Of a stretch of 64,000 bases of DNA, positions 26,278 through 34,902 are shown piece after piece. The stretch comes from Sulfurovaceae bacterium (GTDB lineage Bacteria > Campylobacterota > Campylobacteria > Campylobacterales > Sulfurovaceae), in the NCBI GenBank assembly GCA_028715055.1, contig JAQTLE010000002.1:1-64000 (forward strand). The letters are read 5' to 3'. Each line of letters opens with the position of its first letter. The first letter of the stretch is position 1. The notes beneath the pieces are model-generated. The model was given only the letters and a program-made list of their open reading frames with translations, was not told the DNA's origin and made no database searches. Made by a program: the position numbers and the translations under genes.

Positions 26278-26307
26278 TTGACTTTTGTATATTTATATTG
26301 GTATAGT
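26278..26307 (+). promoter_or_regulatory. Promoter of the beta-barrel gene
   Basis: TTGACT (26278-26283) and TATAGT (26302-26307), 18 bases apart, lie 30 bases before the ATG at 26338, indicating transcription independent of mgtA. Confidence 0.6.
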
Positions 26308-26337
26308 CGGAAATAAATAAAAAAATAAGGAGTCAAT

Positions 26338-27036
26338 ATGAAAAAGCTTATAGTATTAATCACCGCATTATCTGCGATAAACACATTTGCTTTAGCAGAT
26401 GGAGATATGGAACCGATTGCTACACCGTCAGCTGTAGCCGTATCTGATAATAACGGCCTTTATCTAGGACTTGCTTATGGCAGAGGAAAATTGAGAGAAG
26501 ATTATAACGCAGTCGAGAACGGAGGTTATAATGTATATAATGAAATTCAAAAGATAAATTACGACAACATCATGCTTCAGGCCGGATACAAATTTAACAA
26601 GTATCTTTCATTTGAAGGAAGATATTGGAAGTCTTTTGGAGATAACGGCTGGTCTTATACTGAGAGTGGTTATACAGCAGGTGTGCCTTATAGCAATTCT
26701 GCCTCAGGTTTTAATGGTGATAATATGAAAGCTTGGGGGATTTACGTCAAACCAATGTATCCTATAACCAAAAAGACAGATATATATGCTTTGCTTGGAT
26801 ATGGCAATATAACATTAAACGACAACGATAACGGTAATTGGCTGGATGAAAACAGATTCCAATGGGGGATTGGCGCCTCATATGCTTTTGAAAAGAATTT
26901 TTCATTATTTCTTGATTATGTACGATTGGTTGATAAGGATTATTCAAACCATATAGGTGTGCAGATTGGTGGGAGCCAATACAATTGGAATGACACACTT
27001 TATACGTTGAATGTAGGATTAACCTATAGGTTTTGA
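26338..27036 (+). CDS. Outer-membrane beta-barrel protein
   Basis: A 232-residue exported protein: Sec signal (MKKLIVLITALSAINTFALA), then alternating amphipathic strands (GLYLGLAYGRG, MLQAGYKFNKYLSFEGRYW, FQWGIGASYAF, FSLFLDYVRL) and a terminal LNVGLTYRF ending in Phe, the standard signal for barrel assembly. About eight strands fit an OmpA/OmpW-size barrel. No peptidoglycan-binding domain is present. AAGGAG precedes the ATG. Specific function unknown. Confidence 0.82.
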   Translation: MKKLIVLITALSAINTFALADGDMEPIATPSAVAVSDNNGLYLGLAYGRGKLREDYNAVENGGYNVYNEIQKINYDNIMLQAGYKFNKYLSFEGRYWKSFGDNGWSYTESGYTAGVPYSNSASGFNGDNMKAWGIYVKPMYPITKKTDIYALLGYGNITLNDNDNGNWLDENRFQWGIGASYAFEKNFSLFLDYVRLVDKDYSNHIGVQIGGSQYNWNDTLYTLNVGLTYRF

Positions 27037-27106
27037 TTTTTTTATCACAAATATGGCATTAGATTGGATTTTTAGAATATAAAGTTATTAAAAAAGGAGA
27101 GAAAAA

Positions 27107-27328
27107 ATGAATGCAGTTAAGATCATTGGAGCGATATTGATCGTAGGAGGCGTACTTGGGTTGGCATTTGGCAGTTTTGATTATACTAAAGACACTCAAG
27201 TGATCAAGATGGGACCCATGGAAATGAATGTCAAGGAGACAAAAACGGTAAATATTCCGGTTTGGGCTAGTATAGGCATAATTGTATTAGGCGGCGCACT
27301 TTTGTTTCTAGGAAGCAAGAAGAATTAA
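27107..27328 (+). CDS. Small two-helix membrane protein (DUF3185-like)
   Basis: A 73-residue protein with one helix at each end (IIGAILIVGGVLGLAFG and ASIGIIVLGGALLFLG) joined by a polar segment with SFDYTKDTQ, MGPMEMNVKE and a TVNIPVW turn. This pattern resembles the DUF3185 family of small inner-membrane proteins of unknown function. AAGGAG precedes the ATG. It lies 70 bases after the beta-barrel gene and may share its transcript. Confidence 0.7.
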   Translation: MNAVKIIGAILIVGGVLGLAFGSFDYTKDTQVIKMGPMEMNVKETKTVNIPVWASIGIIVLGGALLFLGSKKN

Positions 27329-27386
27329 TAGATTTGCAGCAATTGGGTTCAAATATGATTCATTATAAAACATAAAAGAGGCATAA

Positions 27387-27662
27387 ATGATCATCTGTCA
27401 TTGTAATATTCATATGGAGCTGCCATATGTCTCTTCACTTAAAGGGCGAAGAAGCATTGTTAATAGTCTTAAAGAAAAGCTCAAAACTTTTAATATTTCC
27501 GTGCTTGATATAAGCGGAGAATATGTAAAAGAAGCAGATATAGATTTTGTTTTTCTTTCTCATGATTCAAAAAGCACAGCGCAATATAAAGAAAAAATAG
27601 AACTTATGCTTGAAAACAACTTTGGCGAATATGTCTATGAGCTAGATTATGAAGAAATATGA
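27387..27662 (+). CDS. DUF503-family small protein
   Basis: A 91-residue protein with the DUF503 (YlxP-like) hallmark near the N-terminus: LPYVSSLKGRRSIVNSLKEKL, then FNISVLDISGEYV and a C-terminal amphipathic helix. Some family members bind RNA or sit in the nusA-infB-rbfA operon of Firmicutes and assist ribosome assembly; here the gene stands apart from those genes. AAGAGG precedes the ATG. Confidence 0.8.
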   Translation: MIICHCNIHMELPYVSSLKGRRSIVNSLKEKLKTFNISVLDISGEYVKEADIDFVFLSHDSKSTAQYKEKIELMLENNFGEYVYELDYEEI

Positions 27663-27751
27663 AATTTTGATTTGTATATTTTTTAAATTTAAAATAATGG
27701 TATGGCAGATTGCTTTTAAAAAACAACCTGCACAATTTTTCTAAAGATCTT

Positions 27752-27964
27752 TTAGTATTTTTCTAGTATATAACCAGATCCTTTACATGTTGGACAGGTT
27801 TTTTCTTCTGTCAACGTAATGCTTCCCATACCGTGGCACTTATTACAAGTTTGTCCTAGAACTTTTCCAGATCCGCCGCATGTCGGGCATTCTTCTTGTA
27901 CATCTGATGCTATATTTCCTGTGCCGTGGCATTCAGGGCAAGGTTGTTTGTTCATTTCAGCCAT
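27752..27964 (-). CDS. Stand-alone DnaJ-type zinc-finger miniprotein
   Basis: A 70-residue protein made almost wholly of four CxxCxGxG repeats: CPECHGTG, CPTCGGSG, CNKCHGMG and CPTCKGSG. This is the cysteine-rich zinc domain of DnaJ without J domain or client-binding domains. Eight Cys would hold two zinc ions. The ATG at 27964 has only a weak purine stretch upstream (AAAGGAA). Its function may be thiol or unfolded-protein binding, or an accessory to the zinc-less CbpA encoded at 221; that link is inference. Confidence 0.82.
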   Translation of the reverse strand: MAEMNKQPCPECHGTGNIASDVQEECPTCGGSGKVLGQTCNKCHGMGSITLTEEKTCPTCKGSGYILEKY

Positions 27965-28115
27965 AACTATTCCTTTTTCTTTGAAAATATTATTTGAACA
28001 AAATGTTCTCAGCTAATTTTACATTATACATTAATAGTTTATCAAAAAAAGTATATAAAATTTTTAAAAAATATAAGTTATTATTTTTTTTATATTTTTA
28101 TGATTTTTCGATCGC

Positions 28116-29837
28116 TTAGCTCCTTTGTAACGCTTTTTTAAATTTATCCAAAGGAAGTGTATTGATAACATCTTTTGTTTCTATCCAGCCGCGTCTAGCT
28201 TGGAATAGGGCATATCTCATATAATCCAGAGTTGCGATATTGTGTGCATCTGTGGATAAGATAAATTTTACGCCTGCCTCCTTGGCAGATTTGGCATATA
28301 TATCGTCTAAATCAAGCCTTTTTGGCTGTCCATTTATCTCTAAAAAACAGTTACGTATTTTGGCTTCTTCGAATAATAGCTCCATATCTATATCATATGC
28401 TTTTCTCTCGCCCAATAGTCTTCCGGTAGGATGAGCTAAGATATTGAAATATTGGTTATCCATAGCTTTGAGTATTCGTTTTGTTTGTTTGTCTTGTGAA
28501 AGCTTGAACTTATCATGCACCCCACCGACTACTATGTCAAGTCCTTTGAGAATATGATCTGGCAAAGCTAATGAGCCGTCCTCTAGGATATCTACTTCAA
28601 CGCCTTTAAGGAGTGTGATGCCATTTAATTTTTCATTGATCTTGTCTATTTCTTCTATCTGTTGTCTAATTTTCTTTTCATCTATTCCATTGACAATTGC
28701 CAAATGTTTTGAATGGTCAGTGATGGCTATATATTCATATCCCAGTTTTTTTGCAGCTTCGGCCATTTCTAAAATACTGTTTTGAGCATCGCTATAAAGA
28801 GTATGTATATGCAGATCGCCTTTGATATCTTTTAGATCGATGAGTTTGGGAAGCTTTCCATCTCTGGCTGCTTCTAATTCGCCTCTATTTTCCCTAAGCT
28901 CTGGCTCAATATAGCAAAGTCCTACAGTCTTGTACATTTCATCTTCCGTAGCGCCTGCAATTTTTTCTTCGCCTTTGAAGATGCCGTATTCGTTTACTTT
29001 TAGCCCCATCTCTATAGCCATTTTTCTTATTGATATGTTGTGTGGTTTTGAACCTGTAAAATAATGTAATGCCGCTCCATAACTATCATCTGGCACACAT
29101 CTTATGTCTATCTGCATATTGTTTTTAAAAATCACTGTCGATTTTGTGTCGCCTTTGGAAATAATCTCTTTTATATGCGGATATTTTACGAAATAATCAA
29201 TTAATAGTGCAGGATGTTTTGATGTCGCAAGTATATCAAGGTCACCAACCGTATCTTTTTTTCTTCTGTAGCTTCCGGCTACTATCACTTTTGAGGCTTC
29301 TTCGGATTTTTTAAGATATGCTATCAAAGCGTCAGCATATGGCTCGGCTACTGAATACATAAAACGTTTGCCTTCTTTTTTGGACAGTTTTGTTCCATCT
29401 AAGATCATTCTTTCCAGTTTTTCATCAAATCCTTCCAGATCTCTTATTTTATGGTTTTGCGCAGCTTCTCTAAGATCTTCTAGGGAGTCTATATGCAATT
29501 TTTCGTAGAGTGTGCCGGCTCTTTTTGGGCCAATTCCTTTAATGCTAAGAATATCAATAAAATGAGGAGGAAAAGACCGTTTTAGATCTTCGAGTTTTGA
29601 AAGTTTGCCGGTGGTGATAATTTCTTTGACTTTTTGAGCTATATGCTCGCCTATGGTAGGAATTTTTGGTAGATTGACTCCGTCATCGATCATTTTTGAT
29701 ATGTCGGCGCCCAGGTTTTCAATTGTACGTGCAGCATTTCTGTATGCTATTATCTTAAAATGATTTTCGCCTCTTATTTCTAATAAGTCAGCCAATTGTT
29801 CAAAGATAGCAGCAATTTCGGAGTTTGATATTGTCAT
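28116..29837 (-). CDS. polX: DNA polymerase/3'-5' exonuclease PolX
   Basis: Family X repair polymerase fused to a PHP phosphoesterase. The N-terminal part (about 1-320) has two helix-hairpin-helix elements (IPTIGEHIAQ, IKGIGPKRAG) and the nucleotidyltransferase GSYRRKKDTVGDLDIL with the metal-binding Asp pair near 199-201. The C-terminal PHP domain (about 335-570) has GDLHIHTLYSD, TDHSKH and STDAHN. It fills gaps in base-excision repair. Length 573 is typical. The Hsp20-remnant gene lies 54 bases upstream on the same strand. Confidence 0.94.
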   Translation of the reverse strand: MTISNSEIAAIFEQLADLLEIRGENHFKIIAYRNAARTIENLGADISKMIDDGVNLPKIPTIGEHIAQKVKEIITTGKLSKLEDLKRSFPPHFIDILSIKGIGPKRAGTLYEKLHIDSLEDLREAAQNHKIRDLEGFDEKLERMILDGTKLSKKEGKRFMYSVAEPYADALIAYLKKSEEASKVIVAGSYRRKKDTVGDLDILATSKHPALLIDYFVKYPHIKEIISKGDTKSTVIFKNNMQIDIRCVPDDSYGAALHYFTGSKPHNISIRKMAIEMGLKVNEYGIFKGEEKIAGATEDEMYKTVGLCYIEPELRENRGELEAARDGKLPKLIDLKDIKGDLHIHTLYSDAQNSILEMAEAAKKLGYEYIAITDHSKHLAIVNGIDEKKIRQQIEEIDKINEKLNGITLLKGVEVDILEDGSLALPDHILKGLDIVVGGVHDKFKLSQDKQTKRILKAMDNQYFNILAHPTGRLLGERKAYDIDMELLFEEAKIRNCFLEINGQPKRLDLDDIYAKSAKEAGVKFILSTDAHNIATLDYMRYALFQARRGWIETKDVINTLPLDKFKKALQRS

Positions 29838-29891
29838 TGCACTGCTTTATATGATACTCAAGAGGTACTATATGCCTCTTGATTTGAAAGT

Positions 29892-30050
29892 TTATTTAAC
29901 TTCTATTTTTTTGGTTTCTTTGTCAGGCATTTTGGATTTTGATATCATGATCTCAAGCATGCCATTTTTTGAATTTGCTTCTATATGATCTATCATTCTT
30001 TTCTCTAGGTCTTTAAAATCTTTCATCGGATCAAACTTTGTCAACAACAT
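29892..30050 (-). pseudogene. Hsp20 remnant with in-frame internal deletion (52 codons)
   Basis: A short intact ORF with AAGGAG six bases before its ATG. The first 18 residues, MLLTKFDPMKDFKDLEKR, match the N-terminus of small heat-shock proteins of this phylum, and the rest (IEANSKNGMLEIMI and a KKIEVK tail) matches the very end of the alpha-crystallin domain. About 80-90 residues in between are missing, yet the frame is kept and the ribosome site is intact. It could be a decayed gene or a surviving miniprotein. It cannot form the alpha-crystallin fold. Confidence 0.6.
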
Positions 30051-30187
30051 AATATTCTCCTTATTCAAGATATGTTAGATTTTATTCTACTACTATTGAT
30101 TTATATTTGTCAAGTATTTTGCATAAAAACTAACAAATAAACTATTTTTATTTATTTACTATATTTTTTATATATGATCGCTATTGG

Positions 30188-30196
30188 TGATATAAT
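30188..30196 (+). promoter_or_regulatory. Extended -10 promoter of the MFS gene
   Basis: TGATATAAT at 30188-30196 (TGnTATAAT form) lies about 33 bases before the GTG start at 30229. The upstream region is T-rich with no clear -35 box. Confidence 0.6.
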
Positions 30197-30228
30197 ATAA
30201 ATAATTGTTTTTTATAGAGGAGAATGCA

Positions 30229-31428
30229 GTGCAAAAAAATAACATCTCATCAAATATAAATCCCATCAATAAAAATATAGTTGCACTTGGGGCAACTAGT
30301 CTTTTTACAGATTTTGCCACAGAGATGATATTGCCTCTTTTGCCTATTTTCCTGGATAAATTTTTGCATGCTACAAAAGGTCAAATTGGGATAATAGAAG
30401 GCATAGCAGAGTTTGGTGTGGCGCTTCTTATTGCATTTTCAGGATTTGTCTCAGACCGGCTTGGAAGTAGAAAAAAGATAACCATTATAGGATACGGATT
30501 ATCAAATCTCATTAAGCCATTTGCGTTTTTCGCTTCAAGTTCTTTGATGATAGGAATTGTGCGTTTAGGTGATAGAATAGGTAAGGGTATCCGTACCGCA
30601 CCAAAAGATGCCCTAATATCGGCATTTACCATAAAAAAATCAAGCGGCTATGTGTTTGGATTTCACCAGATGATGGATAGCGTAGGGGCAGTTGCGGGTT
30701 CTTTTACAGCATTTTTGTTTTTACGGTTTTTGGGAGATACCGAAATGTCTTTTCGCATTATATTTGCAGTTAGTTTAGTGCCGGGTATTATAGCTCTTAT
30801 TATTCTCATATTTTTCGTGAATGATATTGTATTTGAACCATCTCCTCCAAAAAGCTTTAGACCCTCCAAATTGCCAAGAGAGTTTTATATGCTCGTAGTG
30901 TTTCAAGCACTTTTTAGTTTGGTAGCTATGAATTATTCATTTATGATATTAAAAGCAAGCAATGACGGCATATCTATATTTATGATACCGCTTGCATATG
31001 CATTTTACAGTGTAACGCAAACCATATTTGTCATTCCTATTGGGAAAATGGCAGACAAGTATGGCAAAGCAACACTTTTATCTGTTGTTTATGCGGCTTT
31101 TGGAGCAGGAGCTTTGATGATGGCATCAGGTTTATCTTTGGGGTCATGGATAGGATTTGGGATATATGGTTTTTTTGCCGGTGGATTTATTGCTTTAGCT
31201 AAAGCAATTATTTCAGATGTCATATCTGCACAGTTTAAAGCAACAGCATATGGAATTTATTATGTATCAATCGGCTTGTCAACTCTTATTTCGCTTGTAT
31301 TGGCCGGAATTATTTGGGACAAATTTGGCAGTGATGTTTTGTTTATAGGAATTGGATGCGCAGCTTTTATACTTGCTTTTATTCTTTTTAGTTTTAGAGG
31401 TATGTTTGTCAAAAAACAAATCATGTAA
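30229..31428 (+). CDS. Major facilitator superfamily transporter
   Basis: A 399-residue inner-membrane carrier with about 12 hydrophobic helices. The region after helix 2 has SGFVSDRLGSRKK, the MFS loop 2-3 motif, and the following GDRIGKGIRTAPKDALIS is characteristic of a subgroup of putative drug or metabolite exporters. IGKMADKYGKA repeats the loop motif in the second half. I choose GTG 30229 because GAGGAG lies six bases upstream; a TTG at 30205 is in frame but lacks a ribosome site. Substrate unknown. Confidence 0.86.
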   Translation: MQKNNISSNINPINKNIVALGATSLFTDFATEMILPLLPIFLDKFLHATKGQIGIIEGIAEFGVALLIAFSGFVSDRLGSRKKITIIGYGLSNLIKPFAFFASSSLMIGIVRLGDRIGKGIRTAPKDALISAFTIKKSSGYVFGFHQMMDSVGAVAGSFTAFLFLRFLGDTEMSFRIIFAVSLVPGIIALIILIFFVNDIVFEPSPPKSFRPSKLPREFYMLVVFQALFSLVAMNYSFMILKASNDGISIFMIPLAYAFYSVTQTIFVIPIGKMADKYGKATLLSVVYAAFGAGALMMASGLSLGSWIGFGIYGFFAGGFIALAKAIISDVISAQFKATAYGIYYVSIGLSTLISLVLAGIIWDKFGSDVLFIGIGCAAFILAFILFSFRGMFVKKQIM

Positions 31429-31503
31429 TAATATGATAAAATGACGTTTAATTTTTTAAATGAATAATATTTAAATACATGAAAATATATAAAAGAGGAA
31501 GAA

Positions 31504-32274
31504 ATGATCATAGATACTCACTGTCATTTGGATGACAATCGCTATGATGAAGATATAGAAGACATAATAAATAGAGCTATTAAAAACGGTGTAAAAAAGT
31601 TTATTATTCCAGGCGCTGACCCAAATACACTAGAAAAATCAGTTTCCATAAGTGAGAAATTTGATGAGGTATATTTTGCAGTTGGTGTGCATCCATATGA
31701 TGCCAAGAATTACGATAGAGAATTTTTAACCAAATTTATAACACATAAAAAGTGTATCGGTGTTGGAGAGTGCGGATTGGATTATTATCGTTTGCCAGAG
31801 AGCACAGAAGATATAGAAAATGAAAAAGCACTTCAAAAAAAAGTATTTTTAGACCAAATCGATCTGGCAAAAAAATATCAAAAACCTCTTATCGTACATA
31901 TCAGGAATGCATCGCATGATTGTGTAAATATATTAGAAGAGCTAGAAGGGACCAAAGGCGGTGTTTTGCATTGCTATAATGCAGATCATGAGCTTTTGAA
32001 ACTTGCAGAACATAACTTTTATTTTGGTATAGGAGGCGTGCTTACATTTCAAAATGCCAGAAAGCTCGTAGAAGTTTATCCAAGGATCCCATTGGATAAA
32101 TTGCTTATTGAAACAGATGCTCCGTATCTCACGCCAAATCCGCATCGAGGAGAGCGAAATGAACCAGGATTTTGTATTTTTGTCGCTGACAAAATGGCCT
32201 CTTTGAGTGGGATATCAAGAGATGAAATAGCTGATATCACTACCAAAAATGCCCAAATGCTTTTTGGAATTTAA
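31504..32274 (+). CDS. tatD: TatD-family metal-dependent hydrolase (DNase)
   Basis: TIM-barrel nuclease of the TatD/YcfH group. Metal-binding motifs: DTHCHLDD at the N-terminus, GECGLDYYR near residue 88, VHIRNA near 132, HCYNAD near 158 and ETDAPYLTP near 203. Length 256 is typical. AAGAGGAAGAA precedes the ATG. TatD proteins act as 3'-5' exonucleases in DNA repair. It lies just upstream of rlpA, an order common in Campylobacterota. Confidence 0.93.
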   Translation: MIIDTHCHLDDNRYDEDIEDIINRAIKNGVKKFIIPGADPNTLEKSVSISEKFDEVYFAVGVHPYDAKNYDREFLTKFITHKKCIGVGECGLDYYRLPESTEDIENEKALQKKVFLDQIDLAKKYQKPLIVHIRNASHDCVNILEELEGTKGGVLHCYNADHELLKLAEHNFYFGIGGVLTFQNARKLVEVYPRIPLDKLLIETDAPYLTPNPHRGERNEPGFCIFVADKMASLSGISRDEIADITTKNAQMLFGI

Positions 32275-32345
32275 AAAGATGGAAAGCCAAATTAAAGTCA
32301 AATATAGAGATAATCTTGTTATCAATTAAGATATCGGAGTTTGCA

Positions 32346-33149
32346 TTGCCAAATAGACTATTGATCGGGTTTTATATATTGTTGAGTGTTTTGTGGCTTG
32401 CCGGATGTTCCCAAAATGCTCCAATGGGACAATATGGTTTTAAGAAAAAAGAGCCGTTTATTACAAGTCAAGAAAGACACAATGCAACAATGAAAAGCTA
32501 TTATGCGCTTGGCAAGACATATAGTCCGACTTATATTGAAGTCGGAGACACTATGAGTGGGGTTGCTAGTTGGTATGGGCCGGATTTTCATGGTAAATAT
32601 ACAAGTAGCGGTGAGATTTATGATATGTACGATTTTACAGCAGCACATAAAACATGGCCTATGGATACAGTAGTAAAAATAACAAATCTAGACAATGGCA
32701 AAACTCAAATAGCTCGCATAAATGACAGAGGACCATTCAAAGACGATAGGATAATCGACTGTAGTTATGCAACAGGCAAGGCACTGGGGTTAGATAAGAC
32801 AGGGTTGGCCAATGTTAAAATAGAGGCTATAAGTTTTAATAGCAGGCCTGTTAAACCGATTATTGATACGCAAGTAAATTCGAATATGGCTTATAATTCT
32901 CCAAAAAGGATATTGCTTGACAATTTCGGCATACAAGTAGGAGCATTTAGAATTGAGCAAGGAGCATTAAAGACCAAAGATAGATATGCATCTTTGGATC
33001 TGAAGCATAAATCCGTGGTTAAACGTTTTGATACAGCCGATGGTCGTGCTTTGTATCGCGTATTTGTAATGGGATTTGTATCAGAAGATGAGGCTAGAAA
33101 TTATATGGCTTATCACGGTATAACAGATGCTGTAATTATTAGAGGATAG
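32346..33149 (+). CDS. rlpA: RlpA-family septal lytic transglycosylase, lipoprotein
   Basis: Outer-membrane lipoprotein that cleaves denuded peptidoglycan strands at division septa. A lipoprotein signal ends with lipobox LAGC. The double-psi beta-barrel domain (GVASWYGPDFHGKYTSSGE through RINDRGPFKDDRIIDCS) has the catalytic Glu and Asp. The C-terminus from about residue 195 is a SPOR domain (IQVGAFRIEQGA). I favour TTG 32346 with GGAG six bases upstream; an in-frame TTG at 32316 has no site. It opens the envelope gene run. Confidence 0.9.
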   Translation: MPNRLLIGFYILLSVLWLAGCSQNAPMGQYGFKKKEPFITSQERHNATMKSYYALGKTYSPTYIEVGDTMSGVASWYGPDFHGKYTSSGEIYDMYDFTAAHKTWPMDTVVKITNLDNGKTQIARINDRGPFKDDRIIDCSYATGKALGLDKTGLANVKIEAISFNSRPVKPIIDTQVNSNMAYNSPKRILLDNFGIQVGAFRIEQGALKTKDRYASLDLKHKSVVKRFDTADGRALYRVFVMGFVSEDEARNYMAYHGITDAVIIRG

Positions 33150-33157
33150 GAGTGATT

Positions 33158-33730
33158 ATGATAGAGGTAAAAAGAAATACAAAAGAGACCGATATAGCAG
33201 TCAAATTAAAATTATACGGCAGCGGAGAGACAAATATATCAACCGGAGTAGGTTTCTTGGATCACATGCTTGATGCATTTGGCAGACATTCGCATATAGA
33301 TTTGGAAGTATCTTGTGAGGGAGATACGCATGTAGACGATCATCACAGCGTAGAAGATATAGCTATTGTGCTAGCAAAAGCATTGCATCAAGCTATATAT
33401 CCGGTGCAAAATATAGAAAGATATGGCAATGCTACTGTCGTTATGGATGAGGCAAGTGTAGAGTGTGATATAGATATCTCAAATCGTGGATATTTAGTAT
33501 TTGAATTGCCGATAGGAGGCAAGGTAGGTGATTTTGATGTCGAGCTTGTAGAGGAATTTTTCCGAGCATTTGCAATGAATTTACCTATCACATTACATTT
33601 GATATACAACAGAGGAACAAATAAGCATCACATAATTGAAGCAGCTTTTAAAGCATTAGCTGTTGCATTGCGCAGAGCTGTGACCATAAATGAAAATGCC
33701 GGCATCCCAAGCACGAAAGGTGTACTATGA
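33158..33730 (+). CDS. hisB: Imidazoleglycerol-phosphate dehydratase
   Basis: Histidine biosynthesis step 6. The monofunctional HisB signature is present: GVGFLDHMLDAFGRHSHIDL, the HxxxH-type manganese ligands in HVDDHHSVEDIAI, and a second copy of the motif near NKHHIIEAAFKALA. Length 190 is normal and there is no fused phosphatase domain. Start ATG 33158 with AGGAG upstream; an in-frame GTG six bases earlier overlaps the ribosome site. It overlaps kdsC by four bases. Confidence 0.96.
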   Translation: MIEVKRNTKETDIAVKLKLYGSGETNISTGVGFLDHMLDAFGRHSHIDLEVSCEGDTHVDDHHSVEDIAIVLAKALHQAIYPVQNIERYGNATVVMDEASVECDIDISNRGYLVFELPIGGKVGDFDVELVEEFFRAFAMNLPITLHLIYNRGTNKHHIIEAAFKALAVALRRAVTINENAGIPSTKGVL

Positions 33731-34221
33731 GTATAGAACTTTTGGTATTGGATGTAGACGGAACCCTGACAGATGGAAGGATTACATATAGCGCTAGCGG
33801 AGATGAAGTAAAATCTTTTAATGTCAAAGACGGACTAGGAATAGAAGGTTGGATTGGACTTGGTAAAGAAGTAGCTATTATCACAGGTCGTCGTTCAGAA
33901 GTGATAGCCAGAAGAGCAAAAGAACTTAAAATAAAATATTTCTTTGAAGGCGTTAAAAATAAAAATGAAGTATTGTCATCATTAATGGAAGATCTGTCTC
34001 TCGTTCAAAGTCAAGTAGCTGCAATCGGTGATGATTTTAATGATTTGAGCATGATTAGGGCTGCCGGGTTATCTTTTGCCCCAGCAGATGCAAATGAATA
34101 TATTTTAGAACAAGTCGATATTAAGCTTGCCACTATCGGGGGCAGTGGAGCAGTCAGAGAAATGATAGAATATATCGTCAAAGAAGAAGGACTTTGGGAG
34201 AGTTTTATAAAACAATGGTAG
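33727..34221 (+). CDS. kdsC: 3-deoxy-D-manno-octulosonate 8-phosphate phosphatase
   Basis: HAD phosphatase that releases KDO for lipopolysaccharide core synthesis. Motifs: DVDGTLTDGRI (nucleophile Asp in motif I), IITGRRSEV (motif II) and GDDFNDLSM (motif IV). The compact 164 residues without a cap domain are typical of tetrameric KdsC. ATGA overlap with hisB and a 7-base overlap with lptC show tight coupling, placing KDO production next to LPS transport genes. Confidence 0.94.
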   Translation: MSIELLVLDVDGTLTDGRITYSASGDEVKSFNVKDGLGIEGWIGLGKEVAIITGRRSEVIARRAKELKIKYFFEGVKNKNEVLSSLMEDLSLVQSQVAAIGDDFNDLSMIRAAGLSFAPADANEYILEQVDIKLATIGGSGAVREMIEYIVKEEGLWESFIKQW

Positions 34222-34733
34222 TAAGGCTTGAATGGATATTGATATCGGCTATCGCAGCTACTATTGGATTATCTATGTCCCTAAAATTTCAAGATATCAA
34301 AAATCCTAAGATTAGCAATAAAGAGTTGGAATTTAATAATATGGTTTTAACCGAGGTTAATAATACTGCTGTTGTGAGTCAAGCATTTGCCAAATCAGGG
34401 AAAAAAGAAAACGGTATATTAACTCTAGAGAAGATTGTTTATAAAAAAAGAGGCGAAAATGAAATTGTTGCCAATAAAGGTATATATTTAAAAGATAAAG
34501 ACAGTGTAATTTTACAAGGGGATGTAAAGATACATCAAAAAGGAGGATTTGTATACAGCACCCAAGAAGCTTTATATAATCCTAAAAATAAAACTTTTAT
34601 ATCTTCAAGCCCTTTTGTAGCAAATATGGGCGAAAATAAATTAAGCGGTGAAAAATTAAATTATGATTTAAAAAACAAAGATACAAAAAGTCAAAAAATC
34701 CATGCAATATTTTCTATAAAAGATAAGCAATAA
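34215..34733 (+). CDS. lptC: LPS export protein LptC
   Basis: Single-pass inner-membrane protein of the Lpt bridge. One N-terminal helix (about 5-25) is followed by a periplasmic beta-jellyroll: repeated short strands with VLQGDVKIHQKGGFVYSTQEALYN-like patterning and a KLSGEKLNYDL strand. The length of 172 and the position directly between kdsC and lptA are as expected. Start ATG 34215 overlaps the kdsC stop; an in-frame TTG at 34194 is less likely. Confidence 0.87.
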   Translation: MVVRLEWILISAIAATIGLSMSLKFQDIKNPKISNKELEFNNMVLTEVNNTAVVSQAFAKSGKKENGILTLEKIVYKKRGENEIVANKGIYLKDKDSVILQGDVKIHQKGGFVYSTQEALYNPKNKTFISSSPFVANMGENKLSGEKLNYDLKNKDTKSQKIHAIFSIKDKQ

Positions 34734-34779
34734 ATTACTTATTTTGTTTTAAAATTTTGGCAAAGTCAAAATCGTTGTT

Positions 34780-34790
34780 TATAATATAAT
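34780..34790 (+). promoter_or_regulatory. Overlapping TATAAT boxes after lptC
   Basis: Two overlapping TATAAT hexamers (34780-34785, 34785-34790) in the lptC-lptA gap, about 115 bases before lptA. They imply a transcript starting near 34797 with a leader of about 105 nt, or a short untranslated RNA; no ORF is present. Confidence 0.4.
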
Positions 34791-34862
34791 CTTTACAATC
34801 GGTTGTTTAAGAAATTTTTAGTTTTAGGAGTTTCAATAAAACATATAGATTCTATAAATATG

Positions 34863-34871
34863 ATATGATAT
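34863..34871 (+). promoter_or_regulatory. Extended -10 promoter of lptA
   Basis: TGATATAAT (34863-34871) lies 31 bases before the lptA ATG, giving an internal promoter for lptA-ysxC and following genes. Confidence 0.6.
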
Positions 34872-34902
34872 AATATCGAAATTTTTTAAAGGGTTAAAAA
34901 TA

